From contig JACQAK010000007.1 in assembly GCA_016194985.1 (NCBI GenBank), positions 1 to 64,000 on the forward strand: a stretch of DNA of 64,000 bases, in the 5' to 3' direction. Shown here piece by piece: positions 19,453-27,961 of the stretch. The DNA is from Bacteroidota bacterium. GTDB lineage: Bacteria > Bacteroidota > Bacteroidia > B-17B0 > Aurantibacillaceae. The notes below the pieces were generated by a model. The model did no database searches. It worked only from the letters and a program-made list of their open reading frames with translations, and was not told the origin of the DNA. The position numbers and the translations under genes are program-made. The first letter of the stretch is position 1, and every line of letters begins with the position of its first letter.

Positions 19453-20084
19453 TGAAATTAGTAGTCATCACTCAATCGCAAAAAAGCGACAATGAAATAG
19501 CCTCTATTATTCAAATGTTTGAAGCAGGGCTTGACACATTACATGTGCGGAAAAACAGATTTTCCACCAAAGAACTGGATGAATACCTTAAAGAAATCCC
19601 CTCCCATTTTCATAATCGCATTATTATCCATTCGCATCACCGATTAGCTTTAAAATACAATCTTAAAGGATTTCATTTTACCGAAGCTCACCTTAAAAAA
19701 AAGCTGCATCTGTGGTGGAACACCAAAATGATCTACCTCAGAAAGCCTAATCTTATAAAATCCATTTCCTATAAAAGGGTCTCTGACCTGTATTTGCCAG
19801 AAAAAGTAGATACAAATTATTGTTTTTTAGGTACCATGTTTCATAATGTGTCAGGCGAGTTATACAGTGGCTTTTATCCCGAAACAATAACGGCAGCTAT
19901 ACAAAAGTCAGGTAAGAAAATCTATGCACGTGGTGGGGTAAACGAAAAAAGCGTTGAACTGGCCTATAAACTAGGATTTCATGGCATTGCTTTGTATGGT
20001 CATGTATGGAAAAGCACCTCACCTTTTACAAAATACATTGAATTTGTGAGATTTTGTAAAGAAAAAAATATCCCAATCGAATAA
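19452..20084 (+). CDS. Thiamine phosphate synthase-like (ThiE/TenI) TIM-barrel protein
   Basis: 'MFEAGLDTLHVRKNRFSTKELDEYL', 'NRIIIHSHHRLALKYNLKGFHFTE', 'ARGGVNEKSVELAYKLGFHGIALYGHVW'. Confidence 0.75.
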   Translation: MKLVVITQSQKSDNEIASIIQMFEAGLDTLHVRKNRFSTKELDEYLKEIPSHFHNRIIIHSHHRLALKYNLKGFHFTEAHLKKKLHLWWNTKMIYLRKPNLIKSISYKRVSDLYLPEKVDTNYCFLGTMFHNVSGELYSGFYPETITAAIQKSGKKIYARGGVNEKSVELAYKLGFHGIALYGHVWKSTSPFTKYIEFVRFCKEKNIPIE

Positions 20085-20656
20085 TGAATTTTGCTGATTG
20101 GAGTATCTGGGACTGGATAGTTTTAATAACAGGCGTAGCCGGCGTTATTTTAACCATTTTTGAAACGATTTGGTGCTGGCCAATGGCACTGATATCTGTA
20201 ATTATTTCTACCATTACTTTCTACAACCAACGCCTGTTTGGTGATATGAGTTTAAATGTTTTTTACTTTTTCAGTGGTATCTATGGTTGGTATTACTGGA
20301 ATAAGAAAAAAGGCGAGTCCTTCATTGTTACAAAAATGCCCCGCAAATGGTACATTCCTATTGCGCTATCTGTAATTATCCAAAGTATCATCTATTATTT
20401 TCTTCTTCATTATTTTAAATCCGATCAAATATTATTTGATGCCATCTTAACAGCATGTAGTTTTTCTTGTACCTTTATGATGACTAAAAAGTGGATAGAG
20501 AATTGGTTATTTTGGGTAGTCATAGATGGGGCCTATGCCGTACTATATATTATAAAAGACATGTCGGCTTATGCAATCCTGTACGGTTTTTTTAGTGTAA
20601 TGGTAATTTATGGTTTTTATAAATGGAAAAAACAACTAACAACGTCAAAAAAATAG
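20084..20656 (+). CDS. pnuC: PnuC-family nicotinamide riboside transporter
   Basis: 'IFETIWCWPMALISVIISTITFYNQRLFGDMSLNVFYFFSGIYGWYYW', multiple TM segments, 'GFYKWKK'. Confidence 0.88.
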   Translation: MNFADWSIWDWIVLITGVAGVILTIFETIWCWPMALISVIISTITFYNQRLFGDMSLNVFYFFSGIYGWYYWNKKKGESFIVTKMPRKWYIPIALSVIIQSIIYYFLLHYFKSDQILFDAILTACSFSCTFMMTKKWIENWLFWVVIDGAYAVLYIIKDMSAYAILYGFFSVMVIYGFYKWKKQLTTSKK

Positions 20657-21162
20657 TGATCATTGGTCCGGAAAGTACCGGAAAAACAGTCATCTGCGAA
20701 CAATTAGCAAAGCACTACAACACGGTATTTGTGCCTGAATATGCCAGAACCTATTTTGATGAACATGACATCAATAACTATAACACGGATGATCTGGATA
20801 TTATTGCTAAAAAACAATTAGAACTGGAACAAGAATATTTACCAAAAGCTCATCGCTTTTTGTTTTGTGATACCTCTTTAATTACCATTAAAATTTGGTC
20901 GAGTCACAAGTTCAATAAAGTTCCACCCTTTATTGCTTCTCATATCAAGCCTAATGATTACGATCTTTATTTAATTTCTAACAATGATGTGCCATGGGTG
21001 GCCGACCCTCAAAGAAGAAACGAAGATCTTCGAGAGCACTTATTTAAGTGGAATAAACATGAATTGCAAAAATTAAACGTTGATTACAAAATAATCAAAG
21101 GAATTGATGAGGCACGATTAAAAAACACCATTGCCATCATCAATAACGCTTTTAACCTATAA
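20623..21162 (+). CDS. NadR-type ribosylnicotinamide kinase (AAA P-loop) protein
   Basis: 'IVIIGPESTGKTVICEQLAKHYNTVFVPEYARTYFDE', 'FCDTSLITIKIWS', 'DVPWVADPQR'; no N-terminal adenylyltransferase domain. Overlaps pnuC by 34 nt. Confidence 0.87.
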   Translation: MEKTTNNVKKIVIIGPESTGKTVICEQLAKHYNTVFVPEYARTYFDEHDINNYNTDDLDIIAKKQLELEQEYLPKAHRFLFCDTSLITIKIWSSHKFNKVPPFIASHIKPNDYDLYLISNNDVPWVADPQRRNEDLREHLFKWNKHELQKLNVDYKIIKGIDEARLKNTIAIINNAFNL

Positions 21163-21919
21163 AAGCCATTACACAATTAAAAAAAGCATCCGGCTGTTCA
21201 GCATGAACCCAATGTCCACTATTGGCAATGGTTTTTAATTGATAATCCGAGAATAAAGAAGCAATCTCTTTTTCATCCGTATCGGTAATATAATTTGATT
21301 TTTCACCTCTTATGAATAACGTTTGAGTATTACTTTTAAACGAGTTAACGCTTACTCCAATATTATCATATTCTTTTGTAATGGTTGCCAGATCAAATCT
21401 CCAGGCCATTTGTTTAGTCTCATCTTCTTTCCAGTAAATATTTTTCAGTAAAAATTGCTTTGTACCAAAATCAGTAATATACTCACTTAATATAGCCTCT
21501 GCTTCTTTTCTGGTAGTAATCTCCGAAAAATCAACAGCATTCAATGCTTTCAAAACGGCATCATGATGTGGCTCATACGCTCTTGGAGCGATATCTGCAA
21601 TAATTAATTTTTGGGCGATATGAGGATAACGTTGCTCAAAGAACATCGTGGTTTTTCCTCCCATGCTGTGTCCTAGTATAATTGGGGCCATTAATTGATG
21701 AGTATCAATAAACTCTTTTAAATCATCCGCCATCACCTCATAATTCCAAACAGAGCTATGCGGCGAAAGCCCATGATTTCGCTGATCCAATGTATACACA
21801 TGAAAACCTTTATCAGCAAAACGTTTAGCCAGTGTATTCCAGTTATCGCTTTGTCCAAATAACCCATGTAAAATAATCAACGGTTGTCCCGATCCAAATT
21901 CTCTGTATGCTAGTTTCAT
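21152..21919 (-). CDS. Alpha/beta-hydrolase (YbfF-like esterase)
   Basis: 'PLIILHGLFGQSDNWNTLAKRFADKG', 'LDQRNHGLSPHS', 'ILGHSMGGKTTMFFEQ', 'IANSGHWVHAEQPDAF'. Confidence 0.9.
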   Translation of the reverse strand: MKLAYREFGSGQPLIILHGLFGQSDNWNTLAKRFADKGFHVYTLDQRNHGLSPHSSVWNYEVMADDLKEFIDTHQLMAPIILGHSMGGKTTMFFEQRYPHIAQKLIIADIAPRAYEPHHDAVLKALNAVDFSEITTRKEAEAILSEYITDFGTKQFLLKNIYWKEDETKQMAWRFDLATITKEYDNIGVSVNSFKSNTQTLFIRGEKSNYITDTDEKEIASLFSDYQLKTIANSGHWVHAEQPDAFFNCVMAFIG

Positions 21920-22005
21920 ATAATTGTTTAGTGTTATTTGTTTAATTGTTTAATTGTATGGGGCTTTACTTCAAAAAACCATAAACAACTAAACAATCAA
22001 ACATT

Positions 22006-23271
22006 TCAGTCTTCTATTTTCAATATCAGTTTCCTTAACATATTCATTGCCGCATTTGCTGTCATTTGGATATTACGTAACCTGTTATCTCCAAACACAA
22101 ATTGCTTTGGTACGATCCTATCTTCATAAGCAACAGCAATCCAGGTAGTTCCAACAGGTTTTTCAGATGTTCCCCCTCCCGGTCCTGCAATACCGGATAC
22201 GGCAATCGCAACATCTGCTTTAAATGCTTTTAACGTTTCCTTAGCCATAGCCATTACACATTCTTTACTAACGGCACCATTATTCTCAAAAACAGAGTTA
22301 TCTACTTTTAATAAATCATGTTTAAACTCATTATGGTAAGGAACAATACATCCGTTATAATATGCTGAACTACCTGGTACGCTGGTTATTAAATGTGAAA
22401 TATATCCCCCTGTGCAACTTTCCGCCAATCCTAATTTCAATCCTTTTTTTAATAATAATTCTCCCAGGATCTCTTCTATTTTTGGCTGATCTTTTCCATA
22501 TTCTTCATAGCCGTAGATATATCTTTCGATCAATGGCCTTACTTTATCTACCTCTGTTTCTATTTTATGAAAAAGTTCGGATTCATTAAATCCTTTGCTG
22601 CTCAACCTCAATCTCACCATTCCCGGTGATGGCAAATAAGCCAGTCCAATTTCTTTTTCGGCTAAACCATCCTCCCAATCGCTTATCAATTCAGCCAACG
22701 AACTCTCTCCTATTCCCTGAGTTAAAATAGTTTTATGATAAATAAAAGGCAATTTAAATCGTTTTTTTATTTCAGGAATGACATCATCTGTCATGATTCC
22801 CTGCATTTCATAAGGTACGCCTGGCATAGATACAAAAATCGTATTATCTTTTTCCATCCACATGCCGGGAGCTGTGCCATTTTTATTTCTGATCACCAGG
22901 CATCCTTTAGGAACTTCGGCCTGCTTTCTGTTAATCTCCGTCACTTCTTTATTTCTCTTTGAGAAAAATCCTGTAACATCTTTTAAAACGTTTTCGTCGA
23001 TCACTAACTCTGTTTTAAAATACTCACAAAAGGTTGTTTTAGTAATATCATCTTTTGTAGGGCCAAGACCTCCGGTTATCAAAACAATATCTGCCCTCTG
23101 ACGCGCATCCTCAAATGCCTTTAAAATAGCAGCTCTTTCGTCGGCCACCGAACTCATATGAACAACACTAACGCCAATCATATTCAATTGTTGAGCCATC
23201 CAAACAGCATTTGTGTTAGTAATTTGTCCGATTAATATTTCGTTACCAATTGTTAAAAGTTCTGCGTTCAT
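22006..23271 (-). CDS. cinA: Competence/damage-inducible protein CinA (with PncC-like amidase domain)
   Basis: 'AELLTIGNEILIGQITNTNAVWMAQQL', 'VLITGGLGPTKDDITK', 'LAESCTGGYISHLITSVPGSS', 'IAVSGIAGPGGGTSEKPVGTTWIA'. ATG at 23271 preferred. Confidence 0.94.
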   Translation of the reverse strand: MNAELLTIGNEILIGQITNTNAVWMAQQLNMIGVSVVHMSSVADERAAILKAFEDARQRADIVLITGGLGPTKDDITKTTFCEYFKTELVIDENVLKDVTGFFSKRNKEVTEINRKQAEVPKGCLVIRNKNGTAPGMWMEKDNTIFVSMPGVPYEMQGIMTDDVIPEIKKRFKLPFIYHKTILTQGIGESSLAELISDWEDGLAEKEIGLAYLPSPGMVRLRLSSKGFNESELFHKIETEVDKVRPLIERYIYGYEEYGKDQPKIEEILGELLLKKGLKLGLAESCTGGYISHLITSVPGSSAYYNGCIVPYHNEFKHDLLKVDNSVFENNGAVSKECVMAMAKETLKAFKADVAIAVSGIAGPGGGTSEKPVGTTWIAVAYEDRIVPKQFVFGDNRLRNIQMTANAAMNMLRKLILKIED

Positions 23272-23407
23272 AGTATATTTGGCAATATATTTGTAAAACC
23301 TCTGTAAATTTAAAATTTTAATTATGAAATAACCATGTTTCAAAAAATGTATCTTATCCAAATAGAACATGGTTATACCATATCACAAGTAAAAAACCTA
23401 TAAAAAC

Positions 23408-24229
23408 ATGCATATGAAATTAAAGACAATCATACTAACAACCATTATCTCCAGTAGTTTAGTAAGCAAATCACAAACCTTAAACGATATTTGGAATACA
23501 GCTAAAAATGCTGCGGTTACCAATTCCACTACTATCATTGATGCGGCCAAATCAAATTCAACCACTGTTATCGAAAAAGCGGAAAGTGTGATCAGTGGAC
23601 ATAATACAACTTCTGCCCCTGCATTAACTAATGAAGAAGTAATCAATGGGTTAAAAGAAGCATTAAGTGTTGGTACTAATAATTCATCCGGCATGGCATC
23701 CAAAGCTGACGGTTTTTTAAAAAATCCGGCTATCTTTATTCCATGGCCTGCCGAAGCTAAAGATATGAGAGAAAAACTCATTAAAATGGGGATGCAGAAA
23801 AAAGTAACTGAATTTGAAACGGCTTTAAACAGAGCTGCAGAAGAAGCTGCTAAAAAATCAGCTCCTGTATTTAAAGACGCTATTACCGGAATGAGTATTG
23901 GTGATGGTTTTGCAATCCTAAATGGAGGAGATACGGCCGCTACACATTATTTAAGAGAAAAAACATTTACTCCTTTAAAAGAGAAATTCATGCCTACCGT
24001 TAAAGAAGCCATTGCAAAAGTAAAAGTAACCAGTTATTGGACACCTTTGGCAACAGCTTATAATAAATTACCGGGTGTAAAAAAACAAAACCCTAATTTA
24101 AATGATTATGTGTGTACCAAAGCTATTAATGGTTTGATGGTTTTGATAAAAGATGAAGAAGCCAAAATCAGAAAAGATCCTATGGCTCAGGTAACTGATC
24201 TTTTGAAGAAAGTATTTGGGAAGAAATAA
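23408..24229 (+). CDS. DUF4197-like secreted protein
   Basis: Signal-like N-terminus; 'LTNEEVINGLKEALSVGTNN...FIPWPAEAKDMREKLIKMGM...FKDAITGMSIGDGFAILNGGDTAATHYLREKT'. Confidence 0.8.
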   Translation: MHMKLKTIILTTIISSSLVSKSQTLNDIWNTAKNAAVTNSTTIIDAAKSNSTTVIEKAESVISGHNTTSAPALTNEEVINGLKEALSVGTNNSSGMASKADGFLKNPAIFIPWPAEAKDMREKLIKMGMQKKVTEFETALNRAAEEAAKKSAPVFKDAITGMSIGDGFAILNGGDTAATHYLREKTFTPLKEKFMPTVKEAIAKVKVTSYWTPLATAYNKLPGVKKQNPNLNDYVCTKAINGLMVLIKDEEAKIRKDPMAQVTDLLKKVFGKK

Positions 24230-24242
24230 AAAAAACTATTAT

Positions 24243-24281
24243 AAAAAAAGCCATCAGCCTCATAACTGGTGGCTTTTTTAT
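24243..24281 (+). terminator. Intrinsic terminator
   Basis: aaaaaaagccatcag-cctcataa-ctggtggcttttttatt hairpin with T-tract. Confidence 0.8.
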
Positions 24282-24322
24282 TCAATTATATTTCTCATCT
24301 TTAATGAAATTTAATTTCAATC

Positions 24323-25615
24323 ATGACTTTAAAAGAACGTTACGAAGGTGTCATCAATTATTTCAAAACCAATGTTCCGGTTGCTGAAACGGAATTAAAT
24401 TACTCTAATCCTTTCGAATTAATTGTAGCCGTGATCTTATCGGCTCAATGCACCGACAAACGCATCAATCAGGTTACTCCGAAATTATTTAAGGATTATC
24501 CAACGGCAGAAGCATTGGCATCTGCCAGTTCTGATACCATTTTTAATTACATAAGAAGTGTAAGCTATCCTAATAATAAAGCAAAACATTTAGTTGAAAT
24601 GGCTAAAATGCTATTAAGAGATTTTAACGGTGTAATTCCCAGTGAAATTGATCAACTGGTAAAACTTCCGGGAGTAGGCAGAAAAACGGCCAATGTAGTA
24701 GCATCTGTTATTTATGACAAACCGGCTATGGCGGTTGACACGCATGTATTCAGAGTCTCTAACCGATTGGGACTAACTAAAGCCAAAACACCTTTGCAAA
24801 GCGAACAGCAACTCATGAAATATATTCCAAAAGAATATGTTGCTACAGCTCATCATTGGTTGATTTTGCATGGCCGATACACCTGTCTGGCCAGAACACC
24901 CAAATGCGACGTGTGTCCTCTGACGGAGTGGTGCCAGTACTTTAAAACAAAGGTGATAAACAAAAATGCACCTCATTCGTTATCTACTAAAAAAGAAACC
25001 ATGGCAAAAAAAGAAACCACAACAAAAAAAACGGCTGCTAAAAAAGCAGTAGTAAAAAAAACAGCTACCAAAAAAACAACAGCCGTTGCCCCGGCTAAAA
25101 AAAATACGACTAAGGCTCATGTTAAAGAGCCTGTTAAAGCAGATAAATTTGTAGCCCACAGCACCTCGTTAAAAGCAGGAGATAAGGCCCCCGCTTTCAA
25201 AGCCAAAGATCAAAACGGAAAATTGATTTCATTAAATGACTTAAAAGGAAAAAATGTTATTCTTTATTTTTATCCTAAAGACAACACACCGACCTGTACT
25301 TTGGAAGCCTGTAGTTTAAGAGATGAACATCAGTACTTAAGCAAAAAAAATTATGTCGTACTGGGCGTGAGTGCCGACGACGAAAAAATGCACAAAAAAT
25401 TTGCTACAAAATTCGAGTTACCTTTTTCCCTATTAGCCGATACAGATATGACTATTATTAAGGCGTATGACGTATGGGGTATAAAACAGTTTATGGGAAA
25501 AATTTACGATGGTATCATCAGAACAACCTTTATTATTAATGAAAAAGGTGTGATCTCTCATGTGATAACGGATGTGAAAAGTAAGGAACACGGGAAACAA
25601 ATCCTGGAATTATAA
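24323..25615 (+). CDS. Fusion: endonuclease III (Nth, residues 1 to ~215) + Lys/Ala/Thr-rich H1-like linker + PrxQ/Bcp peroxiredoxin (residues ~280-430)
   Basis: Nth: 'LPGVGRKTANVVASVIYDKPAMAVDTHVFRVSNRLGL' and FeS motif C-x6-C-x2-C-x5-C 'CLARTPKCDVCPLTEWC'. Linker 'AKKETTTKKTAAKKAVVKKTATKKTTAVAPAKKNTTKAHVKEPVK'. Prx: 'FYPKDNTPTCTLEACSLRDEH...VLGVSADDEKMHKKFATKFELPFSLLADTD...YDVWGIKQFMGKIYDGIIRTTFII'. Internal ATG at 25001. Confidence 0.9.
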   Translation: MTLKERYEGVINYFKTNVPVAETELNYSNPFELIVAVILSAQCTDKRINQVTPKLFKDYPTAEALASASSDTIFNYIRSVSYPNNKAKHLVEMAKMLLRDFNGVIPSEIDQLVKLPGVGRKTANVVASVIYDKPAMAVDTHVFRVSNRLGLTKAKTPLQSEQQLMKYIPKEYVATAHHWLILHGRYTCLARTPKCDVCPLTEWCQYFKTKVINKNAPHSLSTKKETMAKKETTTKKTAAKKAVVKKTATKKTTAVAPAKKNTTKAHVKEPVKADKFVAHSTSLKAGDKAPAFKAKDQNGKLISLNDLKGKNVILYFYPKDNTPTCTLEACSLRDEHQYLSKKNYVVLGVSADDEKMHKKFATKFELPFSLLADTDMTIIKAYDVWGIKQFMGKIYDGIIRTTFIINEKGVISHVITDVKSKEHGKQILEL

Positions 25616-25640
25616 TCAAACAAGAGAAACATTTGTCTGT

Positions 25641-25700
25641 TTGGGCGTAGCCGAAAGCTATACATAAAAATCATAAGAACGCTTCCCGACTACGCCCGAA
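25641..25700. repeat. Short GGGCGTAG...CTACGCCC inverted repeat in convergent intergenic region
   Basis: TTGGGCGTAG (25641-25650) pairs with CTACGCCCGAA (25690-25700); ends resemble the family at 10841 and 30566. Confidence 0.5.
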
Positions 25701-25737
25701 GTGACAAAACCTCAATTAGTTGATACTCCTGATTGCG

Positions 25738-27885
25738 TTATTTTTTTACGAAGATTCCCATTTTCTCCAGGTCTTCGAGATAAATTCTTTTACCATTATA
25801 AAGCACTGTTACAAAGGCATCTTTTTGTCCACGGTATACCACTTTTTTATTATGCGTGTATGCCTGCCCCAATGTTTTAAATTCTCCCCCAATAGTAATA
25901 CGAGTAATACCATCATCCAATAGCAACTTCTCAACAGCTCCTAAGCCTCTTAAATGGCTATATGTATAATTTTTCGGATTTTTATATGCCGCTATCTGCA
26001 CTTTAAAGATCAATCCTTCTGCACTGATGTCACCATAGAGGGCACTATAGTCTTTTATTTTTTGTTGTAACGCATTATTAGGTTTAAAATTATCCTTTTT
26101 AGCTACAGGCGTTTTAACAACCGGTTCTTTAGGTTCATGAACAACAGGTGTCTTTGGTTCTTTAACAACCGGAGCCTTCGCTTCCTTTACGACAGGCTCT
26201 TTAGCTGGTTTAGATGTTGCAACAACTGCTACAACAGTATCTTTTACCGGCGGTGGAATCACTGCCTCCACTGGCTTTACCGTATCTGATATATTAAAGC
26301 TTACGTCAAATATCTTTTGTTCAAATCCTTCTAATGCCATTGTATTAATATCCAATGTTTTAGATGGCGATGTTTTGTACTTATAAGTTAATTTAAATAT
26401 CCCTCCCGCAGGTAGCGATACCAAATAATTACCGTTAGAAGAACTGCTTACAAACTCTCCGAATTTTTTATTATTCTTATCTGTGATCTCAACTAAAACA
26501 GTAGCGGCAACAGGAGAACCATCAGATGTTATTTTTCCTTTAACAATATAAAGAGATGGTTTCTTACCCACATAACCGGGGTATACCGTGTAAATATCTT
26601 TCAAGCCCTCTCCACCGCTTTTGCCGGAAGCATAATACCCTCTTTCTCCATTAGCAGAGAGTACATAATAAATATCATCATCCGTTGTATTAATAGGATA
26701 ACCCAAATTAACAGGTCTGATAAAGGTAGAATCTTTCCAGTTTAATTTGGATTGGAAGATATCATATCCTCCCATGCTATTCTTTCCTTTTGAACTATAA
26801 AACAAAGTCACTCCATCAGGATGAATAAAGGGAGCATCATCGTCTAAAGCAGTGTTAATGCTATCACCCAGATTTACTACATTACCCCAGGTACTATCCG
26901 GTAACAAAGTTGCTCTGTAAATATCTTTTCCTCCAAATCCGCCTCCTCTTTCGCTACTGAAATACAATTGCTTTCCATCGGCTGTTAACGAACAACTTCC
27001 TTCCCATGAATAAGAATTCACCTGCCCGTTTAACTTTTGAGGGAATGACCACTCTCCGGATAAGGAATTACTCATATAAATATCTCCGTGATCATCTCCC
27101 ATGTCTCTGTATACAAATAAATACATACCATCTGCGCTCAAGGCAATAGCACCATCATGAGAATTTGTATTCACATTATTTACCGGCACAGGCTTTGTCC
27201 ACTGTCCGTCTATTTGTACCGATTGAAACACATCTTCAAAGTAGCTCCCGTATTTATCCGGTTCTTTAAAATCATTTTGACGACCTCCTTTACTTTCAGG
27301 ACCTCTGTATGTAAAGATCATAATTGATTCATCTGCCGAAACTACAGGCACATATTCATCATTCGCTGAATTAATCTTATTACCGAAATTACTGATTTTT
27401 GCACCTGTTGGATGACTGTACAATTCCTTACCGTTAATACAATACTGCTTTAGCTGTGCGGCACTTTGTTTAATTTCAGGTGATGTTCTTTTTCCGGCAA
27501 TACACTTATCGGCAAGTGCTATCGCCTCATCAAATTTGTAATTAAAGTGATAGGCTCTGGCCAGATCATATTCAATATTATCTGCCTTTTTATTTTTAGC
27601 ATACACCTCACTTAATAATGTGAGTGCCATTTCATGCTTATCACTCCTGTATAAAGCACATTTTCCATAACAATATTTTAAGAATTCTTCTTTAGGATGT
27701 GAATTATATAAATTCTCATAAAAAGGAAGTGCCAATAAATAATTACCATCGTCAAACATCATCAAGGCACTTTGCATGGAATCATTCTCTGTTTTTCTCC
27801 ATTTTTTAGTATTGGTACTTTGTGAAATCACATTCAAACTAACAAAACATAGTAGCAGTAATGATATATAAATCTTAGATAGCAT
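25738..27885 (-). CDS. TPR/PD40 (WD40-like) repeat protein with CRD-like domain, KEPxVKEPK repeat linker and SPOR-like C-terminus
   Basis: PD40-type 'DGMYLFVYRDMGDDHGDIYMS', 'DGKQLYFSSERGGGFGGKDIYRA', 'DGVTLFYSSKGKNSMGGYDIF'; 'VVKEAKAPVVKEPKTPVVHEPKEPVVK'; 'IFKVQIAAYKNP' (SPOR-like). Confidence 0.8.
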   Translation of the reverse strand: MLSKIYISLLLLCFVSLNVISQSTNTKKWRKTENDSMQSALMMFDDGNYLLALPFYENLYNSHPKEEFLKYCYGKCALYRSDKHEMALTLLSEVYAKNKKADNIEYDLARAYHFNYKFDEAIALADKCIAGKRTSPEIKQSAAQLKQYCINGKELYSHPTGAKISNFGNKINSANDEYVPVVSADESIMIFTYRGPESKGGRQNDFKEPDKYGSYFEDVFQSVQIDGQWTKPVPVNNVNTNSHDGAIALSADGMYLFVYRDMGDDHGDIYMSNSLSGEWSFPQKLNGQVNSYSWEGSCSLTADGKQLYFSSERGGGFGGKDIYRATLLPDSTWGNVVNLGDSINTALDDDAPFIHPDGVTLFYSSKGKNSMGGYDIFQSKLNWKDSTFIRPVNLGYPINTTDDDIYYVLSANGERGYYASGKSGGEGLKDIYTVYPGYVGKKPSLYIVKGKITSDGSPVAATVLVEITDKNNKKFGEFVSSSSNGNYLVSLPAGGIFKLTYKYKTSPSKTLDINTMALEGFEQKIFDVSFNISDTVKPVEAVIPPPVKDTVVAVVATSKPAKEPVVKEAKAPVVKEPKTPVVHEPKEPVVKTPVAKKDNFKPNNALQQKIKDYSALYGDISAEGLIFKVQIAAYKNPKNYTYSHLRGLGAVEKLLLDDGITRITIGGEFKTLGQAYTHNKKVVYRGQKDAFVTVLYNGKRIYLEDLEKMGIFVKK

Positions 27886-27961
27886 ATAAATACATATAAG
27901 TGTAGATTTCTAAAATAATATAAAATAATGAGGGGTAATCAACATTTTTATAACAAAACTA

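Noticed and set aside
22362-23101. Plus-strand ORFs antisense to cinA
   Set aside because: Shadow ORFs; overlapping each other in different frames with no recognisable family.
24990-25080. A-rich slippery tract as a programmed frameshift between nth and prxQ
   Set aside because: The two domains are already in the same frame with no intervening stop, so frameshifting is not needed; internal initiation at 25001 is the simpler alternative.
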